Assembly (NCBI GenBank): GCA_021155195.1 | Contig: JAJNPV010000050.1 | Location: 62,001 to 126,000 of the forward strand | Origin: Ohtaekwangia sp. | GTDB lineage: Bacteria; Bacteroidota; Bacteroidia; Cytophagales; Cyclobacteriaceae | Reading direction: 5' to 3' | Length of the DNA: 64,000 nucleotides | Part shown: piece by piece, positions 43,920-53,085 of the stretch | Position numbering within the stretch: the stretch's first letter is position 1 | Layout of the letters: every line of letters begins with the position of its first letter | Position numbers and translations under genes: made by a program | The notes under the pieces: generated by a model | What the model was told of the DNA's origin: nothing | Seen by the model: only the letters and a program-made list of their open reading frames with translations | Database searches by the model: none

Positions 43920-43972
43920 TTTGATATAGTCTGAAACTTTATTGTTACTTTTGAGTTTGATAGTAATACTAT
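43920..43972 (+). promoter_or_regulatory. Promoter and candidate operator of the TetR/ABC operon
   Basis: TTTG at 43920-43923, 22 bp, and TACTTTTG at 43946-43953 resemble the phylum promoter with a slightly long spacer. A perfect palindrome ATAGTA-A-TACTAT occupies 43960-43972, between the -7 element and the TetR start codon, a good place for autorepression. Confidence 0.55.
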
Positions 43973-43998
43973 TATAACTGTAAGTAATATAATTATCC

Positions 43999-44676
43999 AT
44001 GGCTACTCTTGTATTTCGGCTAAATACGCACTTATTCACACGCGATCCGCAGCAAACGGAACTCGGTCAAAATATTATTCGAAACAGTGTGGAATTAATT
44101 GACCGACTAGGTTTCGAGCAATTCACCTTCAAAAAATTAGCTGAGTCGATTAACTCCACGGAAGCCTCCATCTATCGATACTTTGAAAACAAGCACCGTT
44201 TGCTGCAATATCTAATTGGTTGGTATTGGAGCTGGCTAGAATACCGCATTGATCTTTTTACGAATAGCCTTACCCAACCACGCGAAAAACTCAAAGCATG
44301 TATTAAGGTAATTGCCGAGGAGAAAAAATTTGACGCCACATTTGATTTTATTGATGAAGTAGCATTGCACCGTATTGTCGTTGCCGAATTAGATAAAACC
44401 TACTTAACTAAACAGGTGGACATCGATAATAAGGAGGGTTTGTTTAGCGGTTTTAAATCTTTGTGTAAAAAAATTTCCGAGTGGGTGATTGCCATTAATC
44501 CTAACTTCCCCTTTCCAAATACAATGATAAGTACCATCCTTCTTTCCGCAAAACAACAACTTTTTTTTGCCGACCATTTGCCATCGCTAACTAACATTGA
44601 TAAAGAGCCAAATCGTTATGCTAACCTTGAGCAATTTTTAGAAAGTTTATTATTCAATACAATAGATCGCAAGTAA
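43999..44676 (+). CDS. TetR/AcrR-family regulator
   Basis: A 225-aa protein with an N-terminal TetR helix-turn-helix: NIIRNSVELIDRLGFEQFTF, then KKLAESINSTEASIYRYFEN and KHRLLQYLIGWYW. The C-terminal ligand domain is not recognised. It is the first gene of the export operon, ending 1 bp before the ABC gene, and probably represses it through the palindrome at 43960-43972. Confidence 0.9.
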   Translation: MATLVFRLNTHLFTRDPQQTELGQNIIRNSVELIDRLGFEQFTFKKLAESINSTEASIYRYFENKHRLLQYLIGWYWSWLEYRIDLFTNSLTQPREKLKACIKVIAEEKKFDATFDFIDEVALHRIVVAELDKTYLTKQVDIDNKEGLFSGFKSLCKKISEWVIAINPNFPFPNTMISTILLSAKQQLFFADHLPSLTNIDKEPNRYANLEQFLESLLFNTIDRK

Positions 44677-44677
44677 C

Positions 44678-46846
44678 ATGTTTAACAACGATCAAATAGT
44701 TCGAAGCCTGCGTGAAATAGCCTTTGCTATTCAACATGAATACCTGGCCGAAGACCTTCACCACGTGGAGGCTAATCAGCGCGTATATAATGAAAATGAA
44801 TTTGGTGAATTTAAACGCGACCTGATAGAAGCTGGCAATAAGATGAGAATTCTTTTCTTAGAGTATCATCTCGATTCAGAAGCCCTTGAGGAGTTTTTTA
44901 ATAGCCAAAAAAATCCTGTCCTCACTTTTATACTGGATGGTGAGATTAAACCGGTGATGCTAAAGCCTGTTTCAAAAAAGAAAATAGAAGTTATAGAAAT
45001 TAGTCAAACAAAGGATACAGCTTCGGATGTCACGTCATTGCAAGATTTACCATTATACACAGATAAGAATGGTGAGATACAATTTTTTGCAATATTCGCC
45101 TATGACAGTCCAATCAGTCATACCGCTAATGATGGAGAAACACTCAGTCCGGTAAAACGGTTGTTGAAATTATTACGAACCGAAAAGAAAGATATCTTTT
45201 ATATTTTCTTTTACGCAATCATTATAGGTTTAATCAGCTTGGTTATTCCTCTCGGCATTCAAACCACGGTTGAGTTAATTTCAGGAGGGGTATTCTTTAG
45301 TTCTGTTTACTTATTAATAACGTTAGTAATTGTTGGAGTACTTTTAAGCGGTGGGTTGCAGGTTGTTCAGATAAGTCTTGTGGAGTTTTTACAACGAAGA
45401 ATTTTTACTAAAGCCTCGTTGGAGTTTGCATTTCGAATCCCGCGCATTCGAATGGAAGCCATTCAAACGAATTACGCACCAGAATTAATCAATCGCTTTT
45501 TCGATGTTGTAACTATTCAAAAAGGATTACCTAAACTATTGATCGATTTGTCTTCAGCGGTTTTACAAATTCTTTTTGGGCTGTTGCTCATTTCTCTCTA
45601 CCACCCATTTTTTGTGTTCTTTGGGCTAATCCTTTTAAGTTCTCTTTTCCTAATTTTTTATGTGACCGGGCCCCGCGGGTTAAATTCATCGATTGAAGAA
45701 TCCAAATACAAGTATAAAGTGGCACACTGGCTGGAAGAACTCGCTCGTGCGCTCCACTCTTTTAAACTGGCGGGCAGCACAGATTTACCCATTCGAAAGA
45801 CAGATTATAATTTAAACAATTATCTAAAAAACAGGAAGGTTCACTTTAGGGTTTTAGTAACACAATTCTCCTTCATTGTTCTTTTTAAAGCATTGATAAC
45901 GGGAGGTCTGCTAATCATGGGAACTTTGTTGGTAGTAGACCGGCAAATAACATTGGGTCAATTTGTAGCTTCCGAAATCGTAATCATTTTGATCCTTAAT
46001 GCGGTCGAAAAAATCATTATGTATATGGATGTAGTGTATGATTTGCTGACTGCCGTTGACAAAGTAGCACACGTAACGGATCTTCCTATAGAAAAGGTGG
46101 GTGGACTTGATTTTCCAACCTCGCCACAAAAAGGATTTCAATTACGAGTTAAAGACCTTAAGTATCGCTATGCGACATCCGAATACTTTGCGCTAAAGGG
46201 AATTGATCTTGAAATTAAGTCCGGAGAAATTGTTTGTATAACAGGTGCAGGCAACTCCGGAAAAACTACCCTTATGAATATTATCACAGGGCTGTATACA
46301 GATTATGAAGGGGTTGTTACGATAGATAACTACTCGTTGCGCGATCTTGACCTCACCCACTTGCGCGATCAGGTAGCAAAAAATATTTCGCAAGAAGATT
46401 TATTTGATGGCACCTTGCTCGAGAACATCACCTTAGGAAGAACTACCTCTACAGCTCATGATGCGATTGAGGCACTTGAACAGGTAGGTCTCAGCGATAA
46501 AGTAAATGCATTTCCTAAAGGGTTAGATACACATATTTTAAGTGGTGGCAAGGGACTAACCAAAACAATGATTTATAAACTCATTCTGGCACGATGCCTT
46601 GCTAAAAAACCCCGCTTGCTTGTGCTGAATGATTTTTTTATAACGCTCGCCAAATCCGATAAAATAGAACTTCTTCATGCACTTACCCGAGTTGATCATC
46701 CGTGGACTGTGATCGTGGCTTCAAAAGATCCGATTATCATGAGTGCGTGTGATCGTGTGATTGTTATGGAGGATGGATTGATTCGTGCAAGTGGTTCTAT
46801 GGAGGAACTTACTAAAACAGAAATTTTAAAAGAGTTGATTAGTTAA
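44678..46846 (+). CDS. ABC exporter, degenerate nucleotide-binding domain
   Basis: A 722-aa membrane-ATPase fusion: an uncharacterised ~160-residue cytoplasmic N terminus, six helices (~175-460, HlyB/LapB-like), and a C-terminal ATPase domain. Walker A GAGNSGKTT (~522) and Q-loop NISQEDLFDGTLLEN look normal. Yet the signature reads LSGGKGLTKTM, Walker B reads LLVLNDFF (Asp to Asn, Glu to Asp) and the H-loop VASKD (His to Ser). It may hydrolyse ATP slowly or serve as a gated structural part. It forms one operon with HlyD (4-bp gap) and TolC. Confidence 0.88.
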   Translation: MFNNDQIVRSLREIAFAIQHEYLAEDLHHVEANQRVYNENEFGEFKRDLIEAGNKMRILFLEYHLDSEALEEFFNSQKNPVLTFILDGEIKPVMLKPVSKKKIEVIEISQTKDTASDVTSLQDLPLYTDKNGEIQFFAIFAYDSPISHTANDGETLSPVKRLLKLLRTEKKDIFYIFFYAIIIGLISLVIPLGIQTTVELISGGVFFSSVYLLITLVIVGVLLSGGLQVVQISLVEFLQRRIFTKASLEFAFRIPRIRMEAIQTNYAPELINRFFDVVTIQKGLPKLLIDLSSAVLQILFGLLLISLYHPFFVFFGLILLSSLFLIFYVTGPRGLNSSIEESKYKYKVAHWLEELARALHSFKLAGSTDLPIRKTDYNLNNYLKNRKVHFRVLVTQFSFIVLFKALITGGLLIMGTLLVVDRQITLGQFVASEIVIILILNAVEKIIMYMDVVYDLLTAVDKVAHVTDLPIEKVGGLDFPTSPQKGFQLRVKDLKYRYATSEYFALKGIDLEIKSGEIVCITGAGNSGKTTLMNIITGLYTDYEGVVTIDNYSLRDLDLTHLRDQVAKNISQEDLFDGTLLENITLGRTTSTAHDAIEALEQVGLSDKVNAFPKGLDTHILSGGKGLTKTMIYKLILARCLAKKPRLLVLNDFFITLAKSDKIELLHALTRVDHPWTVIVASKDPIIMSACDRVIVMEDGLIRASGSMEELTKTEILKELIS

Positions 46847-46850
46847 CACC

Positions 46851-48149
46851 ATGCTAAAAATTTCTTCAAAGTCCGTTGAGAAAATGATGCCTCAGGACAG
46901 GCTTTACTCGCTTCGATCCTTGGATACACCTATGGCTGGTAAAATACTTGCCTTCTGGCTAATGGGCATTGGCTTTATCTTTCTAATTGTTTTGTTATTG
47001 CCCTGGCAACAAAACATTCGAGGAAACGGAAAGGTAACAGCACTATCACCCAGTAACCGTCCACAATCAGTTGAAACCATTATTGCCGGAAGAATTCAAC
47101 ATTGGAAAATAAAGGAAGGCCAGTTTGTAAACAAAGGCGACACAATTGCCATTGTAAGTGAAGTGAAAGAAAAATACTTTGATCCAAAATTTTTACAACG
47201 CTTGCGCGAAGTGATTGATTCGAAGGAAAATAGTTTGAACTCGAAAGATTTAAAAGCCCAGGCATTAAGACGGCAAATAGTTGCCTTAGAAAACGGAATG
47301 CGAACGAAAGTAAATCAATCGAAACAAAAATTAGAAGCAGAACGGGTTCGGTTTGCCAACGCAAAAAATCAATATGAACGCAACAAAAAACTTTTTGAGG
47401 CCGGCAACATTCCTCTTACAAAATTTCAAGACTTTGAATATAAGTATCAAGGTTCGGAAGCCGACTTTATTAATGCCGGAATAGAAATAGATCGGGTTCA
47501 AGCCGAATATCTAGACAAAATCAATAAAGCTGAATCAGATCTTAATAATACACTTTCCGAGCAGTTTGAAACACAAGCCGAATTGTCAAAACTAAAAAAT
47601 GAATTGGCGAATATGGAAATTCGCAGCCAGCAGTATTATATACTGGCCCCACAGAGCGGATATGTGGTAAAGGCAACCCAAGCTGGTATTGGTGAGACAA
47701 TAAAAGAAGGCGATCCGGTTTGTTCTATCATGCCAAAGTCGGAAGACGTAGCGGTAGAGATGTATATAAAAGCAATGGACGTGCCTTTGATAAGTATTGG
47801 CAGAAAAGTGAGAATTGAGTTTGATGGATTTCCGGCACTCCAATTCAGTGGTTGGCCGAGTGTTTCGGTTGGTTCCTTTGGAGGAATTGTTGAAGTGATT
47901 GACTACGTGAATTCAAAGCCAGGGGAGTTTAGGATACTGGTTGTACCCGACAATGCCGATCAACCCTGGCCAAAGCAAATCCGAAATGGTTCTGGCACCC
48001 AAGGATGGGTAATGTTGGATGATGTTCCTGTCTGGTATGAAATCTGGCGGCAGCTTAATGGATTTCCACCAAGCTTGTATGAAGAGCCTGAAGACTCATC
48101 AAAAAATAATGCGACAAAGAGTCAAGACAAGTCAAGCAAGGGAAAATGA
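46851..48149 (+). CDS. HlyD-family membrane fusion protein
   Basis: A 432-aa periplasmic adaptor with a single membrane helix at ~33-53, a lipoyl-type beta barrel half (ETIIAGRIQHWKIKEGQFVN), a long coiled coil (~110-260), the second lipoyl half (YYILAPQSGYVVKATQAGIG, ETIKEGDPVCSI) and a beta-barrel domain. It would bridge the ABC exporter and TolC. The C-terminal tail is Lys/Ser rich (EDSSKNNATKSQDKSSKGK). Its stop overlaps the tolC start (ATGA). Confidence 0.93.
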   Translation: MLKISSKSVEKMMPQDRLYSLRSLDTPMAGKILAFWLMGIGFIFLIVLLLPWQQNIRGNGKVTALSPSNRPQSVETIIAGRIQHWKIKEGQFVNKGDTIAIVSEVKEKYFDPKFLQRLREVIDSKENSLNSKDLKAQALRRQIVALENGMRTKVNQSKQKLEAERVRFANAKNQYERNKKLFEAGNIPLTKFQDFEYKYQGSEADFINAGIEIDRVQAEYLDKINKAESDLNNTLSEQFETQAELSKLKNELANMEIRSQQYYILAPQSGYVVKATQAGIGETIKEGDPVCSIMPKSEDVAVEMYIKAMDVPLISIGRKVRIEFDGFPALQFSGWPSVSVGSFGGIVEVIDYVNSKPGEFRILVVPDNADQPWPKQIRNGSGTQGWVMLDDVPVWYEIWRQLNGFPPSLYEEPEDSSKNNATKSQDKSSKGK

Positions 48150-49618
48150 AAACACGCTTAAAAGAAATATTACTTGTCTTTGTAATAATCACGCAAGTGC
48201 AAATTTCCATTGCACAAGGCGCCCTTGATTCACTTTTTGTATTACCGGATAGTGTAACTGCTTTTAGTATTGAAAACTTATATGCATCGCTATTAGAATA
48301 TCATCCAATAGTAAAGCAAACACAGCTTCTTAGTGATATGGCCAAGCAAGAGGTTAGAATGGCACGAGGGGCATTTGACCCTAAACTTGAAACAAGGATT
48401 AATTTAAAGGAGTTTGACAATAAAGAGTATTATAACAAATGGGTTACGTCCTTCTCTATCCCAGTTTGGTTTCCAATCGATCCAAAAATTGGGATAGAGC
48501 AAAATACTGGCAACTATCTCAATCCTGAAAATTCTTTGCCGACCAATGATAATTATCGACAACTTTTTACAGGAATTTCGCTACCTCTTGGTCGCGGGTT
48601 ATTCACTGACGATCGCAGAGCAGCCATGCAGCAAGCTAAATTATTTACCCAGCTGGCTGAGGCTGAGCAAATCAAACTAATCAATAAAATTTTGTTGGAT
48701 GCTGCGAAGGATTATTGGCAATGGTATTTCAGCTATTACAATTACAGACTCATGAATCAAAGTACAGCAATAGCAGAAGAAATTTTCAGGCGAGTAAAAT
48801 TAAATGAATCATTTGGGGAAGCATCTGTCATTGATACCGTTCAGGCAAAAATAATATTGCAACAAAGATTGGTAGAGCAGCAAGAAGCTTACTTAGAGTT
48901 TATAAATACTGGTCTTAAAATTTCAAACTATTTGTGGGATGATTTGCTGAATCCACTTCAGCTTTCTAACCGGGTAGCCCCGGTGCTGGTTCAAAATGAT
49001 GGCGAATTACTGGCACTCACTACGCTTGAAGAACTTACATTAAAAGCAAAGCAGAACCATCCTGAGTTGACAAAACTTACCGTAAAGCTTGGACAGTTAG
49101 AAGTGGATAGGAAATTAGCTGCTGAATATCTTAAACCGAAACTTGATTTGAGCTACAACTTTTTAAATCAACCGCTCAATCCTTCCGGTGAATTTCAATC
49201 CTTTACTTTTCTAAACGATTACAAATTTGGACTCGACTTTGCGATGCCCATTCTTATCCGAAAGGAACGATCAAAATTAGCACAGGCAAAAATTAAAATT
49301 AAAGGAACGGAGTACGAACGCACTCAGGCAGAGCGTGAAATTGTTAACCAGATTAATATCATTCATAATCAACTAGTGAATACCCAAGGGATTTTAGCTC
49401 AGCAAAACAGTGTAGCCACCAACTACCAAAAATTATTAAATGCCGAATTAACCAACCTTCGCAACGGAGAAAGTGATTTATTTAAAATAAACATTCAGCA
49501 AGAAAAACTAATTCAGTCACAATCTAAATTACTTAAACTAAAAGCCGAATACGAAAAAATGAAAGCAACATTATTTTGGTCTGCAGGGATTCGTAATCTG
49601 AATTTCAATCTCAACTAA
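48146..49618 (+). CDS. TolC-family outer-membrane efflux protein
   Basis: A 490-aa exported protein (signal MKTRLKEILLVFVIITQVQ ... SIAQ). Two helical TolC repeats are visible: SLLEYHPIVKQTQLLSDMAKQ in the first and EELTLKAKQNHPELTKLTVK in the second, each followed by long alpha-helical stretches and short beta segments. It forms the outer-membrane tunnel of the ABC/HlyD export machine and overlaps the hlyD gene by 4 bp. It converges with the amine oxidase gene, overlapping by 4 bp. Confidence 0.92.
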   Translation: MKTRLKEILLVFVIITQVQISIAQGALDSLFVLPDSVTAFSIENLYASLLEYHPIVKQTQLLSDMAKQEVRMARGAFDPKLETRINLKEFDNKEYYNKWVTSFSIPVWFPIDPKIGIEQNTGNYLNPENSLPTNDNYRQLFTGISLPLGRGLFTDDRRAAMQQAKLFTQLAEAEQIKLINKILLDAAKDYWQWYFSYYNYRLMNQSTAIAEEIFRRVKLNESFGEASVIDTVQAKIILQQRLVEQQEAYLEFINTGLKISNYLWDDLLNPLQLSNRVAPVLVQNDGELLALTTLEELTLKAKQNHPELTKLTVKLGQLEVDRKLAAEYLKPKLDLSYNFLNQPLNPSGEFQSFTFLNDYKFGLDFAMPILIRKERSKLAQAKIKIKGTEYERTQAEREIVNQINIIHNQLVNTQGILAQQNSVATNYQKLLNAELTNLRNGESDLFKINIQQEKLIQSQSKLLKLKAEYEKMKATLFWSAGIRNLNFNLN

Positions 49619-51054
49619 GCAGAGATAATTGAAGTAACTAATTCTTCTACGGCCCGCTCCGCAGAATTTAACGCACCATTAATGGTGCCAGCATCGCCCT
49701 TTATATCGGTAGCTTCGCCTGCAAAAAATACTTTATCATTAATAGGTGCAGCAAGGCTGGCGCGGTCTTCAACACTGGCACCAGGCTTCAAATACGAAAA
49801 TCCACCTTTAAAGAATTCTTCTTTACCCCAGTCTGCTAAAAACCATACTCGTGGCCCTTCTGTACCATCACTGTTAATAACCTTGCGGATGTATAAAGAA
49901 GCTTGTCCATTATAGATGGCATCTAATTCCGCAAGAATGGTATCAATCATGTTTTCGCCTTGCGCGGAAAGTTGCTGAGCTTTGGGTCCGTTTATGGTTA
50001 CGGAAAGTGTTCTGTAAAACTCGCTTCTATCCACACCAATGTTTAAATAGGATGGGCCTTCTGTACCCCCCCAAATAAATCCTGTGCCCTCGCCCCAAAA
50101 ATTTCTTTTGAAATCAATGACCACCCGAATCGAATGATCGAAGCCTATTTTATTCATTGCCGAAGTCTTAGCTGCCGGCAACCCCGGACTAAAGGTAACA
50201 CCTCCTGTTTTCAGCACACCCAATGAAGTAGTTACAATTACCTTATCTGCCTCAATCTGGGTTCCTTCTTTATCGGTAATAATAATTTTAGTCCCTCCGT
50301 AATTGATTGATTTCACAACCGTGTTAAGTTGAACCTTAGGAACAATCTGACTAAACCGTGAAACCAGTATATCCTGAAGCGGATTGGTCTTAATAATAAA
50401 AGCCAGATTATCGTGTTCAATTAATCCCAGCGCTTCAGCCACTCCCTTTGCCCCTACGTTATCGCTAGACGATCCATAATAATTTCCAACCTGAGAATTA
50501 AGCAATGCATCGCCTCGTGTACTTACACCTGCGGCCTGTTTCATCGAAACATCCCCTCCTGCATAAGTTGATAAACCCGATACAAAATTTTTCACGGCAT
50601 TAAAATCAGCATCCCCACTCCAATCCGTAGCTGGTTTAGCCATGCTATCCAAAATAAATTGTTCAGTGGATTTAGCTACCAACTCAATTTTAGTTAGACT
50701 GTAATTTTTAATCATGTCCCCAAATGCCGAGTCGGTTCCATAAACTACCTCTGCTCCTAACTCCACAGGAAAGTCAGCTGCAGTTTGAACCAGGATTTCT
50801 TTTTGATTGCGTAGCGATCGTACTCGACCACCTATTTGATTGCTGGCCTCAAGCACGATTACTTTTACTCCTTTTGAATTAAGAATATCAGCAGCGAATA
50901 ATCCAGCAGCACCAGCGCCTATAATTACAACCGTGCCGTCATATTGAACTTCTGGAACCGGATCATCCTTTTTGCATGAAGCTAATAAACCCGGCATCCA
51001 CAAACCTGCCGAAATACCGACTCCTAAATTTTTTAATGCTTTTCTACGTTTCAC
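49615..51054 (-). CDS. FAD-dependent amine oxidase, exported
   Basis: A 479-aa flavin monoamine-oxidase-like protein. KRRKALKNLGVG is a twin-arginine-type signal followed by a lipobox LLASC, so it may be a Tat-exported lipoprotein. Then VVIIGAGAAGLFAADIL (FAD site), EASNQIGGRVRS, GAEVVYG, VIVTTSLGVLK and the C-terminal FAD motif FFAGEATDIKGDAGTINGAL. Substrate, perhaps an amine or amino acid, is unknown. No clear operon partner; the NadR-like gene upstream is divergent. Confidence 0.87.
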   Translation of the reverse strand: MKRRKALKNLGVGISAGLWMPGLLASCKKDDPVPEVQYDGTVVIIGAGAAGLFAADILNSKGVKVIVLEASNQIGGRVRSLRNQKEILVQTAADFPVELGAEVVYGTDSAFGDMIKNYSLTKIELVAKSTEQFILDSMAKPATDWSGDADFNAVKNFVSGLSTYAGGDVSMKQAAGVSTRGDALLNSQVGNYYGSSSDNVGAKGVAEALGLIEHDNLAFIIKTNPLQDILVSRFSQIVPKVQLNTVVKSINYGGTKIIITDKEGTQIEADKVIVTTSLGVLKTGGVTFSPGLPAAKTSAMNKIGFDHSIRVVIDFKRNFWGEGTGFIWGGTEGPSYLNIGVDRSEFYRTLSVTINGPKAQQLSAQGENMIDTILAELDAIYNGQASLYIRKVINSDGTEGPRVWFLADWGKEEFFKGGFSYLKPGASVEDRASLAAPINDKVFFAGEATDIKGDAGTINGALNSAERAVEELVTSIISA

Positions 51055-51166
51055 CTAAGAAAGATTTAAGCGAAAGATAATTATACCAAGCCGATTGACG
51101 AAACCGAGCCCATGTTTTACCCTCCTATTAGCGTATAAATAGTTAATTTGGCAAAAAAGTAAGCCC

Positions 51167-51715
51167 ATGTTTGTATCGAAAGAGGCAATGCCCGTAATAA
51201 AGAGAGTTTGTGTGATTGGTCCTGAGTGTACGGGAAAGTCTGAGTTATCTCAGTTCTTGGCTTCGCACTACAAAACTTGCTGGGTACCTGAATATGCCCG
51301 TGCTTACCTCGATAAGTTAGGACGTCCTTATCAGGATCATGACCTTATTAAGATTTCGCACGGACAATTACGCCTTGAAGATGAGTGGGTAAGCGATGCT
51401 ACCAAGTTTATGATTTGCGACACAAATCTGATAACCATAAAAATCTGGAGCGAGTTCAAGTATGGATCGTGTAGTGAAGAAATATTGAATCTTATTAAGA
51501 AGCGAACGTATGATTTATATCTGCTTTGTTACATTGATATTCCCTGGGTGGCTGACCCACAGCGCGAACATCCAGATAAGCGCGAACATTTTTGGCAACT
51601 TTATAAAAATGAAGTGATCAAATCAGGAGTTCCTTATGTTGAAATAGGCGGTGACTGGACGACCCGACAACAAAAAGCGATTGAAGCGATTGATAAGAAT
51701 ATTTTTAATGATTAA
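51167..51715 (+). CDS. NadR-like nucleoside kinase (AAA_28)
   Basis: A 182-aa P-loop protein: CVIGPECTGKSELSQFLA (Walker A), YARAYLDKLGRPYQ (lid), FMICDTNLITIKIWSEF and CYIDIPWVADPQREHPDKRE. This is the ribosylnicotinamide-kinase domain of NadR without the adenylyltransferase or regulator parts. It may phosphorylate nicotinamide riboside in NAD salvage. ATG 51167 is the longest start; ATG 51188 (MPVIKRVCVIG) is as likely. Confidence 0.82.
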   Translation: MFVSKEAMPVIKRVCVIGPECTGKSELSQFLASHYKTCWVPEYARAYLDKLGRPYQDHDLIKISHGQLRLEDEWVSDATKFMICDTNLITIKIWSEFKYGSCSEEILNLIKKRTYDLYLLCYIDIPWVADPQREHPDKREHFWQLYKNEVIKSGVPYVEIGGDWTTRQQKAIEAIDKNIFND

Positions 51716-51818
51716 CCGCAAAGACGTAGGTTCGCAAGTTTTTTAATAGAAGTTTATTTTTGATGTTCCCTATTCCCAAGCTTTTCTACGAGAACTTAGC
51801 GCACTTTTCGGTTATAGT

Positions 51819-53051
51819 ATGATTAAACCCGATCCTTATGGAGCCATGCGCGTCAGCGACTTCAGGCTGTTCATTATTTCGCGACTTTTTATCACGCTTG
51901 CCATTCAAATACAAGGTGTTATTGTGGGTTGGCAGATTTATGAACTCACCAAAGATCCACTATCCCTTGGCTTAATTGGTTTAGCGGAAGCAATACCCGC
52001 CATTACGGTTTCACTATATGCAGGTCATCTTGCTGATACGGTTGAGCGCAAGAAAATTATTCTAGTGTGTGTTCTTATTCTTTCTTTCTGCTCAATCTCC
52101 CTCCTTTACTTCACCACTTCATTAGGTGAGTTCATTTTACTAAACACAGCGTTCCCTATTTACGTGGTAATCTTTGTAAGTGGCATTGCCCGTGGCTTTC
52201 TCTCGCCAGCCAATTTTTCGTTCATGCCGCAACTTATTGACCGATCGTTATATCAAAATGCAATTACCTGGAACAGCACCACCTGGGAAACTGCAGCGGT
52301 GGGTGGCCCTATGATTGGAGGATTAGTCTATGGTTTCTTTGGTATCACAGCCGCTTATACAGTAGATGCTGTGTTGGTGATTGCTGCGTTAGCTTGTTAT
52401 TTCTATATCCCCTCGCGACCGTTGCCACCTCTCTCTGAAGAGCAAGGTATGATTGAAAAAATCAGGGCGGGAATCAAATTTGTGTTTAAGAACCAAATTA
52501 TTTTAAGTGCCATTACGCTGGATATGTTTGCTGTACTCTTTGGTGGTGCTGTTGCATTGCTACCCATCTTTGCCGATGAAATCCTTCATACCAACCAGGT
52601 TGGTCTTGGATTTTTACGATCTGCTCCGGCCATCGGTGCCCTTATAATGGCTGTTTATATTACCCATCATCCCATCAAAAAAAATATTGGAAAGGTTTTG
52701 TTGTGGTGCATTGCCGGGTTTGGTTTCTGCATGATTGGGTTTAGCTTGTCCACCAGCTTCTGGCTTTCATTGGGCTTGCTGATTGTAAGCGGAATGTTTG
52801 ATTGCATAAGCGTAATTGTGCGGGGTACCTTAATTCATACGCTCACCCCCGAAAACATGAAGGGCCGGGTTTCGGCTGTCAATAGTATTTTTGTTGGCTC
52901 CTCCAATGAAATAGGAATGCTGGAATCAGGAGTAGCCGCCAAGCTGATGGGCGTTGTGCCTTCGGTAATTTTTGGTGGCTGTATGACGATTGCCGTTGTT
53001 GCTACCACTGCCTGGAAGGCAACGAAGTTGAGGTTGTTGGATCGGGTTTGA
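51819..53051 (+). CDS. MFS transporter (EntS-like)
   Basis: A 410-aa membrane protein with ~12 helices and no signal peptide. VGWQIYELTKDPLSLGLIGL with AEAIPAITVSLYAGHLADTV and ERKKIILV is the MFS motif-A region as in EntS-type exporters and macrolide efflux proteins. ITWNSTTWETAAVGGPMIGG and MKGRVSAVNSIFVGSSNEIG support this. Probably exports a small molecule such as a siderophore or drug. No biosynthesis genes flank it. Downstream genes are on the other strand. Confidence 0.88.
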   Translation: MIKPDPYGAMRVSDFRLFIISRLFITLAIQIQGVIVGWQIYELTKDPLSLGLIGLAEAIPAITVSLYAGHLADTVERKKIILVCVLILSFCSISLLYFTTSLGEFILLNTAFPIYVVIFVSGIARGFLSPANFSFMPQLIDRSLYQNAITWNSTTWETAAVGGPMIGGLVYGFFGITAAYTVDAVLVIAALACYFYIPSRPLPPLSEEQGMIEKIRAGIKFVFKNQIILSAITLDMFAVLFGGAVALLPIFADEILHTNQVGLGFLRSAPAIGALIMAVYITHHPIKKNIGKVLLWCIAGFGFCMIGFSLSTSFWLSLGLLIVSGMFDCISVIVRGTLIHTLTPENMKGRVSAVNSIFVGSSNEIGMLESGVAAKLMGVVPSVIFGGCMTIAVVATTAWKATKLRLLDRV

Positions 53052-53085
53052 TCATTTACAAACCCAATCAACCTATCAAATTAAA

